Source of the DNA: CAMEGH01 sp052103595
GTDB taxonomy: Bacteria > Patescibacteriota > Saccharimonadia > Saccharimonadales > Saccharimonadaceae
Assembly (NCBI GenBank): GCA_052103595.1
Contig: JBQEKC010000002.1
Coordinates: forward strand, 124,001 to 188,000
DNA length: 64,000 nucleotides
Direction of reading: 5' to 3'
Within the stretch, counting starts at the first letter, position 1. Every line of letters starts with the position of its first letter. The translations under genes were made by a program, and so were the position numbers. The notes under the pieces are model-generated. The model was not told the DNA's origin and searched no databases. It saw only the letters and a list, made by a program, of their open reading frames with translations. This document shows, in pieces, positions 6,488 through 17,132 of the stretch.

Positions 6488-8485
6488 GTGAAACGATTTA
6501 GTCTACAGCCGTTTTTTTCAGCCGTACACCATGTACAGGCGTTTCGGCCTGTGCTGTTTATTTTTTTCTTTTTCGCTCTTATCGGCACGACGACACTACA
6601 ACCAGTTGCCGCATCAGCTGCGCAACTTCCTTCTGGCGGTACCGCACAGGATGAAAGTACTAAAGTTGAAAATAGTGACGAAAACAGCGGGTGTGCTGTG
6701 GGTTTTGTGGGATGGATTTTTTGTAATGCCTCAAATTTACTCTCCAAATTGTCTGATGGACTTTACGCGGCTCTAGAACACCTGTTATACATTGACCCAC
6801 TCTCACGGCAGTCGAACGGTGGCCAGGCCTTATATACCGTATGGAGCTCGTTTCGTTCAATTGCTAACGTAATATTTATCGTTCTTTTCCTTGTCATTAT
6901 TTGGTCACATATTACTGGCGCTGGTATCTCAAACTACAACATTAAACGCATGCTCCCTCGCCTTATCGTAAACGTCATCCTCATAAACGCCTCATACTAC
7001 GTGGGGATTCTTGTCGTCGATATTGCCAATGTCGCAGGAAGCTCTCTTAAATCGGTATTAGACGGAATTGCAAATACAACCAACTACCACCCTGAATTAC
7101 AGGGATGGGGGAATGTCACAACCCTTATCATAGGTGGTCTTGCCGTGGCTGCTGCGGTCACCGCTCTAGTGTATATTTTTGCGGCTTCTATATTGCCGCT
7201 TTTGTTAAGTGTTATTGCTATTCTTTTCACCGTCGTACTCATTCTTATTGCGCGGCAGGCGATCATTGTTGCACTTATTATCATCTCCCCAATCGCCTTT
7301 GCTTTGAACGTCTTACCAAATACACAAAAATGGTTCTCGAAATGGTGGAATACACTTTTCACTGCTGCAATGATCTATCCAATTGTCGCACTTGTTGCTG
7401 GTGGTGGTAGTGTTGCAGCAAATATCATCCGCAGCGGAGCAGGCGACGATACGAGCCTTCCGACGATGATTTTCGCACTGCTTGGTATGGCGGCAGAAAT
7501 TATTCCACTTATTGTTGTTCCAAAACTTATCAAATCTAGTTCTGGTATACTTGCTGGTATTGCTAACGCTGCCAACAAAATCAGCCAAGGCTCTCTCAGC
7601 CCACTTCAGCAGCGATCGCAAATGTTCGCAGAGCGAAAAGATGGCGAGCGGCGTATCAACAATATAGGAAAGCGTAATCTAATGGGAGTGTATGCACGAA
7701 CACGGGCAAACAGAAGTCGTCGTGCGAAAGAGCTCGATAAAGAGCTTGGCAATGGCGGGAGGGACGGCTCGACTGCGCTTGATAGATTTGAAGCTAAAAA
7801 CGCAGACGCGATTGCACGAGCTGGAGCGGCAGACATCAAAGATGCCGACAAACGTCAGCGCCGAGAAGACGAAATTAATAACGTGCTTCAAGGAAGAATT
7901 ATCGAATGGGAAGTAGCAGATATCGAAGCTGCGGAAGCTGTTGGCAAGCTTGAAAACTGGAGTATGGATGAGTGGATGAAGATACTCGAGGCGCCAAACG
8001 ATACAGTGAGTGACCACTTGCGGGCAGCAGCTTTCAAGAAGATGGGGCAAAGTGGTAATGAAGAAATGATTGAAAAAGCAATGAAGCAGCTTGGAGAAAT
8101 GAGCGGAGACATTTCAATTCATGCAACAATGCTTGCAAACGGTATCGATCAAAGTGGAATCGGCGAGACATCTGCACACCTAAATAGTACCTCCACTGGC
8201 CGAATGCGCTCCGACCCAAGCCTTTTCCAGGGTGGAAATGCAATGGATAAACTCTACACCGATGCTGCGAATGCCGGACGCTACACTCCTGAACAACTCT
8301 CAAAAGAAAAGAACGTTAACATTGCACGGCTTTCACATTTAAGCTCAACGTTTTCCGCAAGCACACAGCAAAGCCTTCATCAAAGTCAACAAAAAATTGT
8401 TGGAAACGATACACTTCGCGCAAATATGGGCTCGCAAGCACAGCAGACGCTACAAAACGCACAGTTTCTTCATCCGCCTTCATAA
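6488..8485 (+). CDS. VirB6/TrbL-like channel protein 1
   Basis: 665 aa from a GTG. There is an N-terminal signal/anchor (about 20-45), then the family's outer motif CAVGFVGWIFC (two Cys around residue 70). A polytopic core (about 110-365) has FRSIANVIFIVLF, SHITGAGISNYNIKRMLPRLI and SPIAFALNVLPNTQKWFSKWW. The remaining ~290 residues are a soluble, charged helical tail, presumably cytoplasmic. VirB6/TrbL proteins form the inner-membrane channel of type IV secretion. It is the shortest of five paralogs and is set apart from the next by a hairpin. Its tail ends with a module also found in paralogs 3-5. Confidence 0.83.
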   Translation: MKRFSLQPFFSAVHHVQAFRPVLFIFFFFALIGTTTLQPVAASAAQLPSGGTAQDESTKVENSDENSGCAVGFVGWIFCNASNLLSKLSDGLYAALEHLLYIDPLSRQSNGGQALYTVWSSFRSIANVIFIVLFLVIIWSHITGAGISNYNIKRMLPRLIVNVILINASYYVGILVVDIANVAGSSLKSVLDGIANTTNYHPELQGWGNVTTLIIGGLAVAAAVTALVYIFAASILPLLLSVIAILFTVVLILIARQAIIVALIIISPIAFALNVLPNTQKWFSKWWNTLFTAAMIYPIVALVAGGGSVAANIIRSGAGDDTSLPTMIFALLGMAAEIIPLIVVPKLIKSSSGILAGIANAANKISQGSLSPLQQRSQMFAERKDGERRINNIGKRNLMGVYARTRANRSRRAKELDKELGNGGRDGSTALDRFEAKNADAIARAGAADIKDADKRQRREDEINNVLQGRIIEWEVADIEAAEAVGKLENWSMDEWMKILEAPNDTVSDHLRAAAFKKMGQSGNEEMIEKAMKQLGEMSGDISIHATMLANGIDQSGIGETSAHLNSTSTGRMRSDPSLFQGGNAMDKLYTDAANAGRYTPEQLSKEKNVNIARLSHLSSTFSASTQQSLHQSQQKIVGNDTLRANMGSQAQQTLQNAQFLHPPS

Positions 8486-8520
8486 GGCTCTGATTACAGC
8501 GCTTAAGCCTTTCTTTTTTT
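8484..8520 (+). terminator. Hairpin terminator or attenuator between VirB6-like 1 and 2
   Basis: AAGGCT-(16)-AGCCTT, then TCTTTTTTT. The stem is only 6 bp, so read-through is likely. It could lower expression of the four following genes relative to the first. Confidence 0.5.
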
Positions 8521-8532
8521 ACCGCTATGCTA

Positions 8533-8538
8533 GATAAT
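8533..8538 (+). promoter_or_regulatory. -10 box before VirB6-like 2
   Basis: GATAAT, 13 bp before the ATG at 8552, with no Shine-Dalgarno in between. A TATGCT 7 bp earlier is an alternative. No convincing -35. Confidence 0.35.
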
Positions 8539-8551
8539 AGAGCTAAAGCTT

Positions 8552-11500
8552 ATGGGAAAGATACGGCTGATTTTTGGGGGAGTATTGCTCGTCGTTGTGG
8601 CGATGCTTTCTATTGTGTATTCACCTCATACGAACGCACAGCCGAAAAGCAATGAAACGTATCGATGGGCAAGCTATGATACTATCGACGCTTCACTTGG
8701 TGCTTATCGTAACTTCCTTGAAGAAGGGGAGTCATTTGTGTCATTTACTCAAAGTGGCGAAAACCCTCTGCAATACACAAGTTCCATATCTACCGATGAA
8801 TGCAATACGACACTCACCTTAACAATTGATGCCGAAAATGCATCAGTAGCGCGAGTAGCAAACAGCGGCGGTTGCTCAAGCGCTGCGGCTATGGATAATC
8901 CTGTGCGTATTGATGGCGCTCCAGGCGCTATATCGATTGTTCAATCTGAAGAAAACACAATGAAACAAGACTACTTCACCGTAGCCTGTAGTGAGGAAGA
9001 GGCTGCAACACAGACAGAGTGTCGCGAAGCTGCACAAGCAAGGTTTACTAGCACTCAAAATACCTGTATGGCGGCACATAATTATCGCCAACACATCACG
9101 CGAGCGAATGCCTATTTAGACTGTCTTTCAGAGGCCCTTGGCGTAGATCGTCCCTCTAGTGATGCCGAAGGTGAAGGTGAAGAAGCCACACAACCACAAG
9201 GCTGTCAAATCCCAGATGTCGGATGGATTGTCTGCCAATTATCAGAATTTGTCTCCCAAATCACCGACCATACGTTCTCGATTCTTCAACCATTTCTTGT
9301 CATCGAGCCTCTTAATCAAGAGATCTCTCCAGACACAGACAGCGCCACCTATACCGCTTGGGGTAATATACGCGATATTGCCAATGTTCTGCTTATTGTA
9401 GGTTTTTTGATTGTTATTTTTTCTCAATTAACCGGCGTCGGCATTAATGCTTACCATATAAAACGCAGCCTTCCTCGTATTATCGTTGCCTCAATTCTGA
9501 TTAATGTTTCGTTTTTTGTCTGTGCGTTATTTATTGATATTTCAAATATCGCAGGAAAGACTGCACAAGACGTGACAACATACTTTTCTCGCGAAACTGT
9601 TTCACAGTCAACGATTTTTACTGATTGGCAAACCACAACAAATCGAATTTTAACCATCTCTCCAACCGACGCCCACTTCAATCAACAAGCTGCTGGCGTT
9701 GATCCAAACGCCGAGACAGAAGAGCAAGAAGGCGAAGAAGGAGAGGAGACCCCAGAAGAAACTCCACCAGAAGACGACAGTATTTACAACGATTCCGAAG
9801 AAGATACGACGATGATTATCAATGGCGTTACTATCACTGGGACGGCGGTCCTTTTTGCTAATCTCGCGATACTCCTTCCGATTATGGTGTTTGCATTGTT
9901 TGCTGTTTTTGCCGCGTTAATGGTGTTACTTTTCCGTCAAGCCTTAGTGATTATTCTCGTCGTTCTTTCGCCATTAGCCTTTGCAGCAATCATGTTACCA
10001 GGGACAAAACGATGGTACGATAAATGGCAAAGCGTCACCATTCAGCTTCTTATGCTCTATCCGATCGTGGCGCTCATTTATGCAGCTTCGCAACTGGCAG
10101 CCGAAATTATCCGTGAGTCAGCTGCAAATAATGGACATACGCTTATCGCAATATTCTCCCTTGGTATTCAAATGATTCCGCTTTTCGTTACACCACTTCT
10201 ACTGAAATTTAGCGGCAAAGCTATGAATCAGTTTTCTGGTATTGTTCGGGGCATGTCTAGTGCGCCACGTAAGGCTGCGATGGGACGAGCACGCAGCTTT
10301 CAGCAAGAACGCAAACAGCTTCGCAATGCACGCTTACAGGCAGGACGAGTCGGCTTTGGAAAAGTTAAAGTACCGGGAGGAGAAAAAGTTGGGCAGCTTC
10401 TCCCTTCAAACATTGCAACTTCTTTCAAGACTGGTCGCCGACATCGTAAAGCTCGGCTCGAAACCGAACAACGACGTGCCGCAGCTCAACATACAAGAGA
10501 CTTCTTGAAGAATATCAATGATCAAGAGCTCGTAAATGCTGCGCAAGCAAGCGCCGATGCTCAGATATATGACGCTGACGTTGCGAAAGTTTCTGCAGCA
10601 GCTAACGTTTACGAGCGTCAAGGCCTAACACAAGCAGAGTACGTCAATATGACGCTAACTGGCAGGGGATTAGACGGCAAAGATCTTTCAGAAGTAGAAC
10701 ACCGAGCGGTCGCCAAGCTTGCTATGGAGGGGGCGAGCGCAGAGGATGCACACAAGCTGCTGGAGGTCGGTGCATCTGGCGGAGTACCGCGTCCTGTTTC
10801 GCAAGAAATCGCCAAAGCTGCCAATGCTCGTGGCATATCGAAGGAATCTTTCGAGGTATCTCAATCGTTCCTTGGAGCTGCTGGACTTGGCGCGGGCAAC
10901 AAAGACGCCGCTATGGTTGGAGCTATTAACTCAAAACGTCTTAGCCCTGAAGCCGCGCCACTACAAGCGCCTGAAACAATGGAGCGAGCGCAAGAAGCGC
11001 TGAATAACAGCACCGACATTACACCAGAAGCACGTAATGCTTTTGCGAAAACAATGACTCGTGGGTTGGTGAATGAGAATGTCGGTAAAGGGCGAGAAGA
11101 TACGATCGACAAAATGGTGGATATTATCAATGACAGTCTCGAGCGTGGAGACATTACGCTCGAAGAACTAGCACAGAACCTTACGCACGGAAAAGCAAAG
11201 GATAAAACTGCCGCTTATGCTAAAGTATTTGAAGAGGTTATGAAGCGTGGAAACTTTGACATGCAAGAAGCACTCAAATCTGACACCTTTGCACAAGAAT
11301 TTTACAACAACGACGACATGATGAAGAGTATGCTTAATGCCGGAGTTCGTTCGCTTGATAAAGCAGCTGAGCATGTGCAAACAAATCCTCTTAATGACGA
11401 GACGATGGCCTTCTACAAAGACGCCGTTCTGCATGGTCTAGCTGGAAGCGGACCGCAAAATCCAGAGCAATTACATTCAATTGAATCGTTCGTGAGCGAA

Positions 11501-11611
11501 GTGAAGAAGAGTCTCAATAACCCAGGTATTGGAAGCAAAGAGCGAGCAACAGCTGAAGCGCTTGTTTCTGAGTATAACAAAAAGGTCGGATTTCACGGGA
11601 GGAGGATATGA
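8552..11611 (+). CDS. VirB6/TrbL-like channel protein 2
   Basis: 1019 aa. The signal peptide ends near residue 29 (TNAQ), and an outer domain of ~190 residues has several Cys. The family motif CQIPDVGWIVC follows near residue 220, then the polytopic core (about 265-580) with IRDIANVLLIV, SQLTGVGINAYHIKRSLPRII and LSPLAFAAIMLPGTKRWYDKW. A very acidic insertion (Glu-rich, about 385-415) lies after the second conserved helix pair and should face outward. The C-terminal ~430 residues are soluble and helical, rich in Ala, Glu and Lys. This tail is more divergent than those of the other four paralogs. It heads a four-gene unit with overlapping ends. Confidence 0.83.
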   Translation: MGKIRLIFGGVLLVVVAMLSIVYSPHTNAQPKSNETYRWASYDTIDASLGAYRNFLEEGESFVSFTQSGENPLQYTSSISTDECNTTLTLTIDAENASVARVANSGGCSSAAAMDNPVRIDGAPGAISIVQSEENTMKQDYFTVACSEEEAATQTECREAAQARFTSTQNTCMAAHNYRQHITRANAYLDCLSEALGVDRPSSDAEGEGEEATQPQGCQIPDVGWIVCQLSEFVSQITDHTFSILQPFLVIEPLNQEISPDTDSATYTAWGNIRDIANVLLIVGFLIVIFSQLTGVGINAYHIKRSLPRIIVASILINVSFFVCALFIDISNIAGKTAQDVTTYFSRETVSQSTIFTDWQTTTNRILTISPTDAHFNQQAAGVDPNAETEEQEGEEGEETPEETPPEDDSIYNDSEEDTTMIINGVTITGTAVLFANLAILLPIMVFALFAVFAALMVLLFRQALVIILVVLSPLAFAAIMLPGTKRWYDKWQSVTIQLLMLYPIVALIYAASQLAAEIIRESAANNGHTLIAIFSLGIQMIPLFVTPLLLKFSGKAMNQFSGIVRGMSSAPRKAAMGRARSFQQERKQLRNARLQAGRVGFGKVKVPGGEKVGQLLPSNIATSFKTGRRHRKARLETEQRRAAAQHTRDFLKNINDQELVNAAQASADAQIYDADVAKVSAAANVYERQGLTQAEYVNMTLTGRGLDGKDLSEVEHRAVAKLAMEGASAEDAHKLLEVGASGGVPRPVSQEIAKAANARGISKESFEVSQSFLGAAGLGAGNKDAAMVGAINSKRLSPEAAPLQAPETMERAQEALNNSTDITPEARNAFAKTMTRGLVNENVGKGREDTIDKMVDIINDSLERGDITLEELAQNLTHGKAKDKTAAYAKVFEEVMKRGNFDMQEALKSDTFAQEFYNNDDMMKSMLNAGVRSLDKAAEHVQTNPLNDETMAFYKDAVLHGLAGSGPQNPEQLHSIESFVSEVKKSLNNPGIGSKERATAEALVSEYNKKVGFHGRRI

Positions 11612-11613
11612 CA

Positions 11614-14034
11614 ATGAACACAAAACGTATTCACGTTATGTCATTTCTTTCCCTTGCTATCGCACTTTTTGCAACAGCTTTTTTTGCTGCTTCTGCATCG
11701 GCTGAAATTCTGCCAGGAGATTTTGAACTAGATGCTGCCGAAGTTCGCTGTAGTCAGATGCATTCAGATCCTGTTGATCGCGCCAATTGCAAGCGAACAT
11801 GGGACGGCTCACAAGCTGATGAGGTTGTCTGTAACCGAGCTTTCGCGCACAATCCAAATCAGAGTTCCCTCGAGAGAGAGGCCTTTCGTTCATGCCTTGA
11901 GGGATATAGGCAGGGAGACGCACACTGCGTAGCAAAGCGAGCAGTGGGCCATATGGAACTAAAAGATCGTTCACTCGCTCCGTCAAGAGAGCAGGAACAA
12001 ACTCTAGCAGATGCGTGTTTAGTCGGCGCTCGCTCATATAGCGTGAGTGAAGGCGCTCAGCCAGCAGAAGAGGATATTCCCTCTGGACCGACCAATAAAC
12101 TTGGGCCGGCACCAGAGTCTATCGCAGTAGAGGATACAGCGGCACCCGGGTCATCACCACAAACACCAACAACCTGCTCGATTTCAGGGTTTATGGGTGC
12201 GCTTGTGTGCGATGGGATGAGTATTGTCGGGCAAATGGCTGACGCTTCCCTTAATATTCTTGGGGCGTTCATGAAGACACCACCACTTTACACCGATCCA
12301 GATAATCCTATATTTCTTTACTGGAATGCATTTCGCCAAATCGCTAATATCGTATTTATTCTTGTCTTTATGATTGTTATTTATTCGCAAATTACCGGGG
12401 CTGGCATTAGTAGCTATTCGATTAAGCGCATCCTTCCACGCTTAATTGCGGCGGCTATTCTTGTAAATGTCTCGTTTTACGTCTGTTCACTCTTGGTCGA
12501 TATATCTAATATCATTGGTGCAACCATATACAGCACAGTGGGTAATCTTATCGCAGTCACTACAGAGCAGGCGCCTGACGCACTCCAGACGCAAATGACG
12601 GTTAGCGAGAATAAGCTTACCTGGACGTGGTCAAGTCTAGTAAGCGCAGCAATCGTAGTTATCCCTACCGTCTCGGCTTTTCTCGCATGGGGTGGCTTTG
12701 CCGCACTTCTGCCTGTGGTGCTTTCAGTGGTTCTCGCAGTCGCTACAACGGTCATCGTCCTATTATTGCGGCAAGTTCTTATTATTCTATTCATTATCGT
12801 CTCACCACTTGCATTTGTAGCGATTGTACTCCCGAACACAAAAGAGTATTTCGATCGCTGGTCACGCGCCTTCATTCCGACACTTATGTTATATCCAGTT
12901 ATCGCCCTTGTTTTTGCCGCTGGTACCGTAGCTTCATCTATTCTATCCTTTAGCATGGGTGATTCTGACTACCCGGAAAAACTTTTCTTCATGATTATGG
13001 CGATGGGAATGCAAATTGTGCCACTCTTTATGGTGCCGAAGATTCTGCAAATGGGTAACGGTATGCTCTCATCCTTCTCAGGAGCGAGCAGGGCAAAAAC
13101 TGCAGGACTTCAACGAAAAACGAAAGACTTTTCAAAAAAGAAGATGTCCGAAGGAGACATGAAGGCACTTGCAAAACCAACAATATTCAACTCAATGCGA
13201 AGAGGGCGGGCAAAGCGCGCTCTACGCAACGAAGCTGTTCGCAACACTCTTGAAGAAGCCGAGAAGAAGTATGGATACAACAAAGCAGCAGATGCAGCAT
13301 CTAAAGATGTACAGGATCGCCTCGGCACTCTTGCAGAGCCTAGTGCAGGTGCAGAAGATGCAGTCATCGAGGCATCAACACATGATCCAACAGAAACACC
13401 AACACAAACAGCGATGGATATGCGACGCGCGCATAAAAAGGTTCGTCTTCACGCCGAAGAAGTTGATGCCGTCATAAAGCAAATGGAAGCAAACGGAACG
13501 AGCCGTGCTGACAAGTTAGCGCTCATTAACGGAGATGACGAAGTAGCAGCGCAAGCGGCTATTAAAGATCTTGTTGAGCGAGGTGACGATGGGGCGACAA
13601 TTGAAATCGTGAAAGCATCCGACAAGTTTTCTGATGCAACTCGTAGCCAGCTCGTTGACAGCTTAGAAAATGGTCGTCTCTCAAATCATCCACTCTTTAA
13701 AGATCAGGAAGTTCGTGACAATATTCGAAAAGGTGAGGTTAATGCCGATAACTTCCATAAGACGGTCGTCGCTCCGTCCGTGAATCACGGTGATTTCAGC
13801 CCGCAACAACAAGCAACTATGAGCGAAGATGCCCTAAAAGAGTTCCATACTGGTCTTCAAAAAGAAGCTGCAGTGCCGATGAATCAGCGAACAGTTGATA
13901 CGCAAGCCGCACGCGGATTTATTGAGAACGCCGCTTCAATTTCGTCAACACCAAAGGTATTCGATAAGCTCGGCAAGCAAGATGCTCCGATAAAAAACCT
14001 TACTGCATTACGCGACAGTGGAGCGTTTAAATGA
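11614..14034 (+). CDS. VirB6/TrbL-like channel protein 3
   Basis: 806 aa from ATG 11614, which lies 8 bp after GGGAGGAGG. The ATG at 11608 overlaps the upstream stop and is also possible. The signal peptide ends around ASASAE. The outer domain (about 30-190) contains at least six Cys (VRCSQ, ANCKR, VVCNR, RSCLEG, AHCVAK, DACLVG), suggesting disulfide bonds. Then come the motif CSISGFMGALVC, the core with FRQIANIVFILVF, SQITGAGISSYSIKRILPRLI and LPNTKEYFDRW, and a ~310-residue cytoplasmic helical tail. The stop overlaps the next start by 4 bp. Confidence 0.83.
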   Translation: MNTKRIHVMSFLSLAIALFATAFFAASASAEILPGDFELDAAEVRCSQMHSDPVDRANCKRTWDGSQADEVVCNRAFAHNPNQSSLEREAFRSCLEGYRQGDAHCVAKRAVGHMELKDRSLAPSREQEQTLADACLVGARSYSVSEGAQPAEEDIPSGPTNKLGPAPESIAVEDTAAPGSSPQTPTTCSISGFMGALVCDGMSIVGQMADASLNILGAFMKTPPLYTDPDNPIFLYWNAFRQIANIVFILVFMIVIYSQITGAGISSYSIKRILPRLIAAAILVNVSFYVCSLLVDISNIIGATIYSTVGNLIAVTTEQAPDALQTQMTVSENKLTWTWSSLVSAAIVVIPTVSAFLAWGGFAALLPVVLSVVLAVATTVIVLLLRQVLIILFIIVSPLAFVAIVLPNTKEYFDRWSRAFIPTLMLYPVIALVFAAGTVASSILSFSMGDSDYPEKLFFMIMAMGMQIVPLFMVPKILQMGNGMLSSFSGASRAKTAGLQRKTKDFSKKKMSEGDMKALAKPTIFNSMRRGRAKRALRNEAVRNTLEEAEKKYGYNKAADAASKDVQDRLGTLAEPSAGAEDAVIEASTHDPTETPTQTAMDMRRAHKKVRLHAEEVDAVIKQMEANGTSRADKLALINGDDEVAAQAAIKDLVERGDDGATIEIVKASDKFSDATRSQLVDSLENGRLSNHPLFKDQEVRDNIRKGEVNADNFHKTVVAPSVNHGDFSPQQQATMSEDALKEFHTGLQKEAAVPMNQRTVDTQAARGFIENAASISSTPKVFDKLGKQDAPIKNLTALRDSGAFK

Positions 14035-17000
14035 AAATAATTCAACGTTGGCCACTGCTATTTCTCATTGCGCTATTTAGCGTCAGTGTCTTCTTTGCCG
14101 GACAGGCAAATGCCCAAGAAAATATTGAAGAAGGTGTTAGCTCTGTCCAAGAAGGGGTCGATGTTTCTGACAGCCCAAAGGAAGAGTTTTTCTACTGGGA
14201 TCGACGCGACGGAAAGGATGTCATTATTGGAAAGGGTAGCTCTTTTACAAAAGAGGTCATCCTCGAAAAAGATGCGAAACAGGAAATGGGGGGTGACTTA
14301 GAAACCTATACGATTGCTGAAGGGTCTACGGATGAGGTTCTCGACATTAAAGGGTGGCTTCCGATCTCTCTTCGAGAGATGGAATTTGATAAAGGAGAGC
14401 AAGAAACTTGCGGGCTCGATCCACGCATTCCCCTCCATGACGCAGGCAAGGCACGTAGTAACTTCACTTTTAATGTTAGTAGGTACGGTGAGACCGCTTA
14501 TATTGACCTTATCAGCGATGGCACGGAAGGAAGCCTTACAAACAAGAGTGATAATTATCTCTTTTCTTGGTATGTTGCCCACCGGGATAATGACTATCTG
14601 GCAAGTATACCCTATGATATCGTACGTGATAATTCATCCGGAGGAAGTGCTCGAGGGGCGGATATAGCCAAAAAGGAGGCTATGAAGCCGTATGTTGAGG
14701 CAAATGGACACAGTGTTGAAGCCTCAGGACTTCGTCGCGGGCCAAACTTTGATTACGCACAGTGTGAATTCTCGTACAAAGACAACTTCAACATCACATT
14801 GTCGCGCTACAACCCAGAAGCGCTCGATCACTCGACTATCGCTGGTAAGCTTCTCGGGCAAAAAGGTATGGAATTTAAAGAGTGGGTGCGTCGCACTGAC
14901 AACTTGCGTGAATACTTAGCAATAGAAAAATCAGCGCGCGAAGTAACGCAAGCACACTGCAAGCCAAACAAGTTTACCGACACAAACCTTTGTCATACCG
15001 AATTGAGTAAAGATTTTCACAAATGTTATATGCGAGCAATCGGGTACCGACCTGCCAATACAAGACACTTTTCATTTGAGCCTATTAAAGATTTTGAACG
15101 TTTCAAGGTGAGCGTTCCTGAAGACGCCAGGGACAATTCACGACCCAACATTAGAGAGGACAAGTGGATGCACTCCATCCGTGCCAACACAAATGCTTTT
15201 GTTTCATGCTTTGCCCTTGGGCCTGAAGCAAAAAATCTTATCGATATCGACCTGAAGTCTTTTAACGACCCTAGCTTCTTCGAGGACACACAGCAAGGTG
15301 AAGACTTTGCTCAGCGTATTGTAAATCAAACTCAGTGGCCGTCTTCGATCAATCCTCTTGGCGGAGACGAGAACGAAGAAGATGCTGCCACTCCAGACCC
15401 TGAAACAACCTGTTCATTAGGGAAGATGGGATGGATATTATGCCCTGTCATGAGCTTCCTATCAAAGATTGCCGATAGCCTTTTCGGCTTCCTTGAAGGC
15501 TGGATGCAAATTCCACCTATGATAGGGTCGAACGAGCATGCGGCTTTTCGCGCTTGGACATATTTACGAGATTTCGGCAATATTCTCTTTGCTACCTTAC
15601 TACTTGGCATCGTTATTATTCAGGTTACGGGCGGAACATTATCTGGTTACACTATACGTAAGAAAGCACCTCATATTGCCGTGACTGCACTCCTGATCAA
15701 CATTTCGTTTATCCTATGTTCAATACTGATCGATGTATCAAATATCCTTGGGGCGTCGCTTCTTTCTACTATCCACAGTTTCTCTGTACCGCAAGTTGAT
15801 GTTGATGGATTTAGCAATTGGGAGGCAATTACTACAAGTGTTGCTTTTGCTGGTGGTGCCCTAGCAGGAACGGCAGCCGTTATCACTTCTGTTGCCGCAC
15901 TTGTACCGATGCTTATTACAGCCGTTTTTTCGATGGTAATCATTCTTGTACTCCTACTTATGCGTCAGGCGCTCGTTATCATACTTGTGGTATTATCACC
16001 ACTCGCCATCGCTACTCGTCTCCTTCCAGGAACAGAGCAATGGTTTAAGCGTTGGAAATCACTATTTATTCAAATGGTCATGCTATACCCAGCAATTGCG
16101 CTCGTGTTTGGTGGTGCATACTTTGCGTCATCTATTATCATGTCGTCAGCCGCAGAACAGGGTGGGCTGAATGGTGCACTATTGGCTATCTTTGGCCTCG
16201 CGCTTCAAGTGATTCCGTTGTTCATTTCGCCAATCGTCTTAAAGCTTGGTGGCTCTGCGATCAATTCTGTCGGTGGTATGATGCGCGGCAAGATGTCTGG
16301 TGCACAAAGTGCCTCTATTAAAGCAGCAAACTCTGCAAGCGAAAACGTATCGGATCGTATGAATATTCGTGCCTCACAGGGCGGTCTCCTTGGCGCAAAT
16401 CGACGACGAAAAATGCGTAAAAGTATGAAAAAATCGTTCCGTCAACGTGAAATTAGTCGCTCGCAATCAGCTGGCACAGCTGATACAAAGGTTGGTCGTT
16501 TTGTTGCTGGTGTTGCCGGTGGCGGACTTAACAAAGGACGACGCGATGACATTCAGGCTGCACTTGCTGCCGAAGCGGAAAAGCTCTCGCAAGAGAATAT
16601 TCGTGCAGCACGACTTCGTATTGAAGATGATAGTGAACTTCTTGACAAAGAAACAGCTCTTGAGGCGAGTATGGAGCATGCTGAACGCGCACTCAGCTCA
16701 TCGACTGACCTTTCCGAGCGGATTGCTCACATGCAAAAAACTGTCGAGAATGGTGACGTGAAAGCAATCGACCACCTTATAGACAATCTTGAATCTATGC
16801 CACCTGAACAACGACGTGAATTTGCTAAGTCTATCGATAAGAGCAATGTCGGTAAAACCGCCGCTCACTTATCAGACCCGTCAACAGCAAACAGCATCGC
16901 CGATGGTTCAGCAACTGTCCATGGGTTACATCAGGCGGCCGCCAAACGTGGCGCCTACTCAACACAAGATACAGCCTCTCGCCAAAGTGCCCAGGCGATG

Positions 17001-17132
17001 GATAGTATGAAGCAACACCTCTCGCCTGAACAACTTGCAAGCTTTAAGAAAACCTATGCAGCTGCAGCGGATAGCGGCGCCTACGCTCAGAACATGACCA
17101 AGGCAGCTGCCGACAAGGAGCGTACTTTATGA
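14031..17132 (+). CDS. VirB6/TrbL-like channel protein 4
   Basis: 1033 aa, with the largest outer domain of the set. The signal peptide ends near residue 29 (ANAQ), and ~430 residues follow before the motif CSLGKMGWILC. The core (about 500-745) has LRDFGNILFATLL, QVTGGTLSGYTIRKKAP and LSPLAIATRLLPGTEQWFKRW. The tail is basic just after the last helix (RRRKMRKSMKKSFRQR), fitting the positive-inside rule, then helical to the end. Overlapping starts and stops on both sides point to coupled translation with proteins 3 and 5. The outer domain was not recognised; it could contact a partner cell (inference). Confidence 0.82.
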   Translation: MKIIQRWPLLFLIALFSVSVFFAGQANAQENIEEGVSSVQEGVDVSDSPKEEFFYWDRRDGKDVIIGKGSSFTKEVILEKDAKQEMGGDLETYTIAEGSTDEVLDIKGWLPISLREMEFDKGEQETCGLDPRIPLHDAGKARSNFTFNVSRYGETAYIDLISDGTEGSLTNKSDNYLFSWYVAHRDNDYLASIPYDIVRDNSSGGSARGADIAKKEAMKPYVEANGHSVEASGLRRGPNFDYAQCEFSYKDNFNITLSRYNPEALDHSTIAGKLLGQKGMEFKEWVRRTDNLREYLAIEKSAREVTQAHCKPNKFTDTNLCHTELSKDFHKCYMRAIGYRPANTRHFSFEPIKDFERFKVSVPEDARDNSRPNIREDKWMHSIRANTNAFVSCFALGPEAKNLIDIDLKSFNDPSFFEDTQQGEDFAQRIVNQTQWPSSINPLGGDENEEDAATPDPETTCSLGKMGWILCPVMSFLSKIADSLFGFLEGWMQIPPMIGSNEHAAFRAWTYLRDFGNILFATLLLGIVIIQVTGGTLSGYTIRKKAPHIAVTALLINISFILCSILIDVSNILGASLLSTIHSFSVPQVDVDGFSNWEAITTSVAFAGGALAGTAAVITSVAALVPMLITAVFSMVIILVLLLMRQALVIILVVLSPLAIATRLLPGTEQWFKRWKSLFIQMVMLYPAIALVFGGAYFASSIIMSSAAEQGGLNGALLAIFGLALQVIPLFISPIVLKLGGSAINSVGGMMRGKMSGAQSASIKAANSASENVSDRMNIRASQGGLLGANRRRKMRKSMKKSFRQREISRSQSAGTADTKVGRFVAGVAGGGLNKGRRDDIQAALAAEAEKLSQENIRAARLRIEDDSELLDKETALEASMEHAERALSSSTDLSERIAHMQKTVENGDVKAIDHLIDNLESMPPEQRREFAKSIDKSNVGKTAAHLSDPSTANSIADGSATVHGLHQAAAKRGAYSTQDTASRQSAQAMDSMKQHLSPEQLASFKKTYAAAADSGAYAQNMTKAAADKERTL

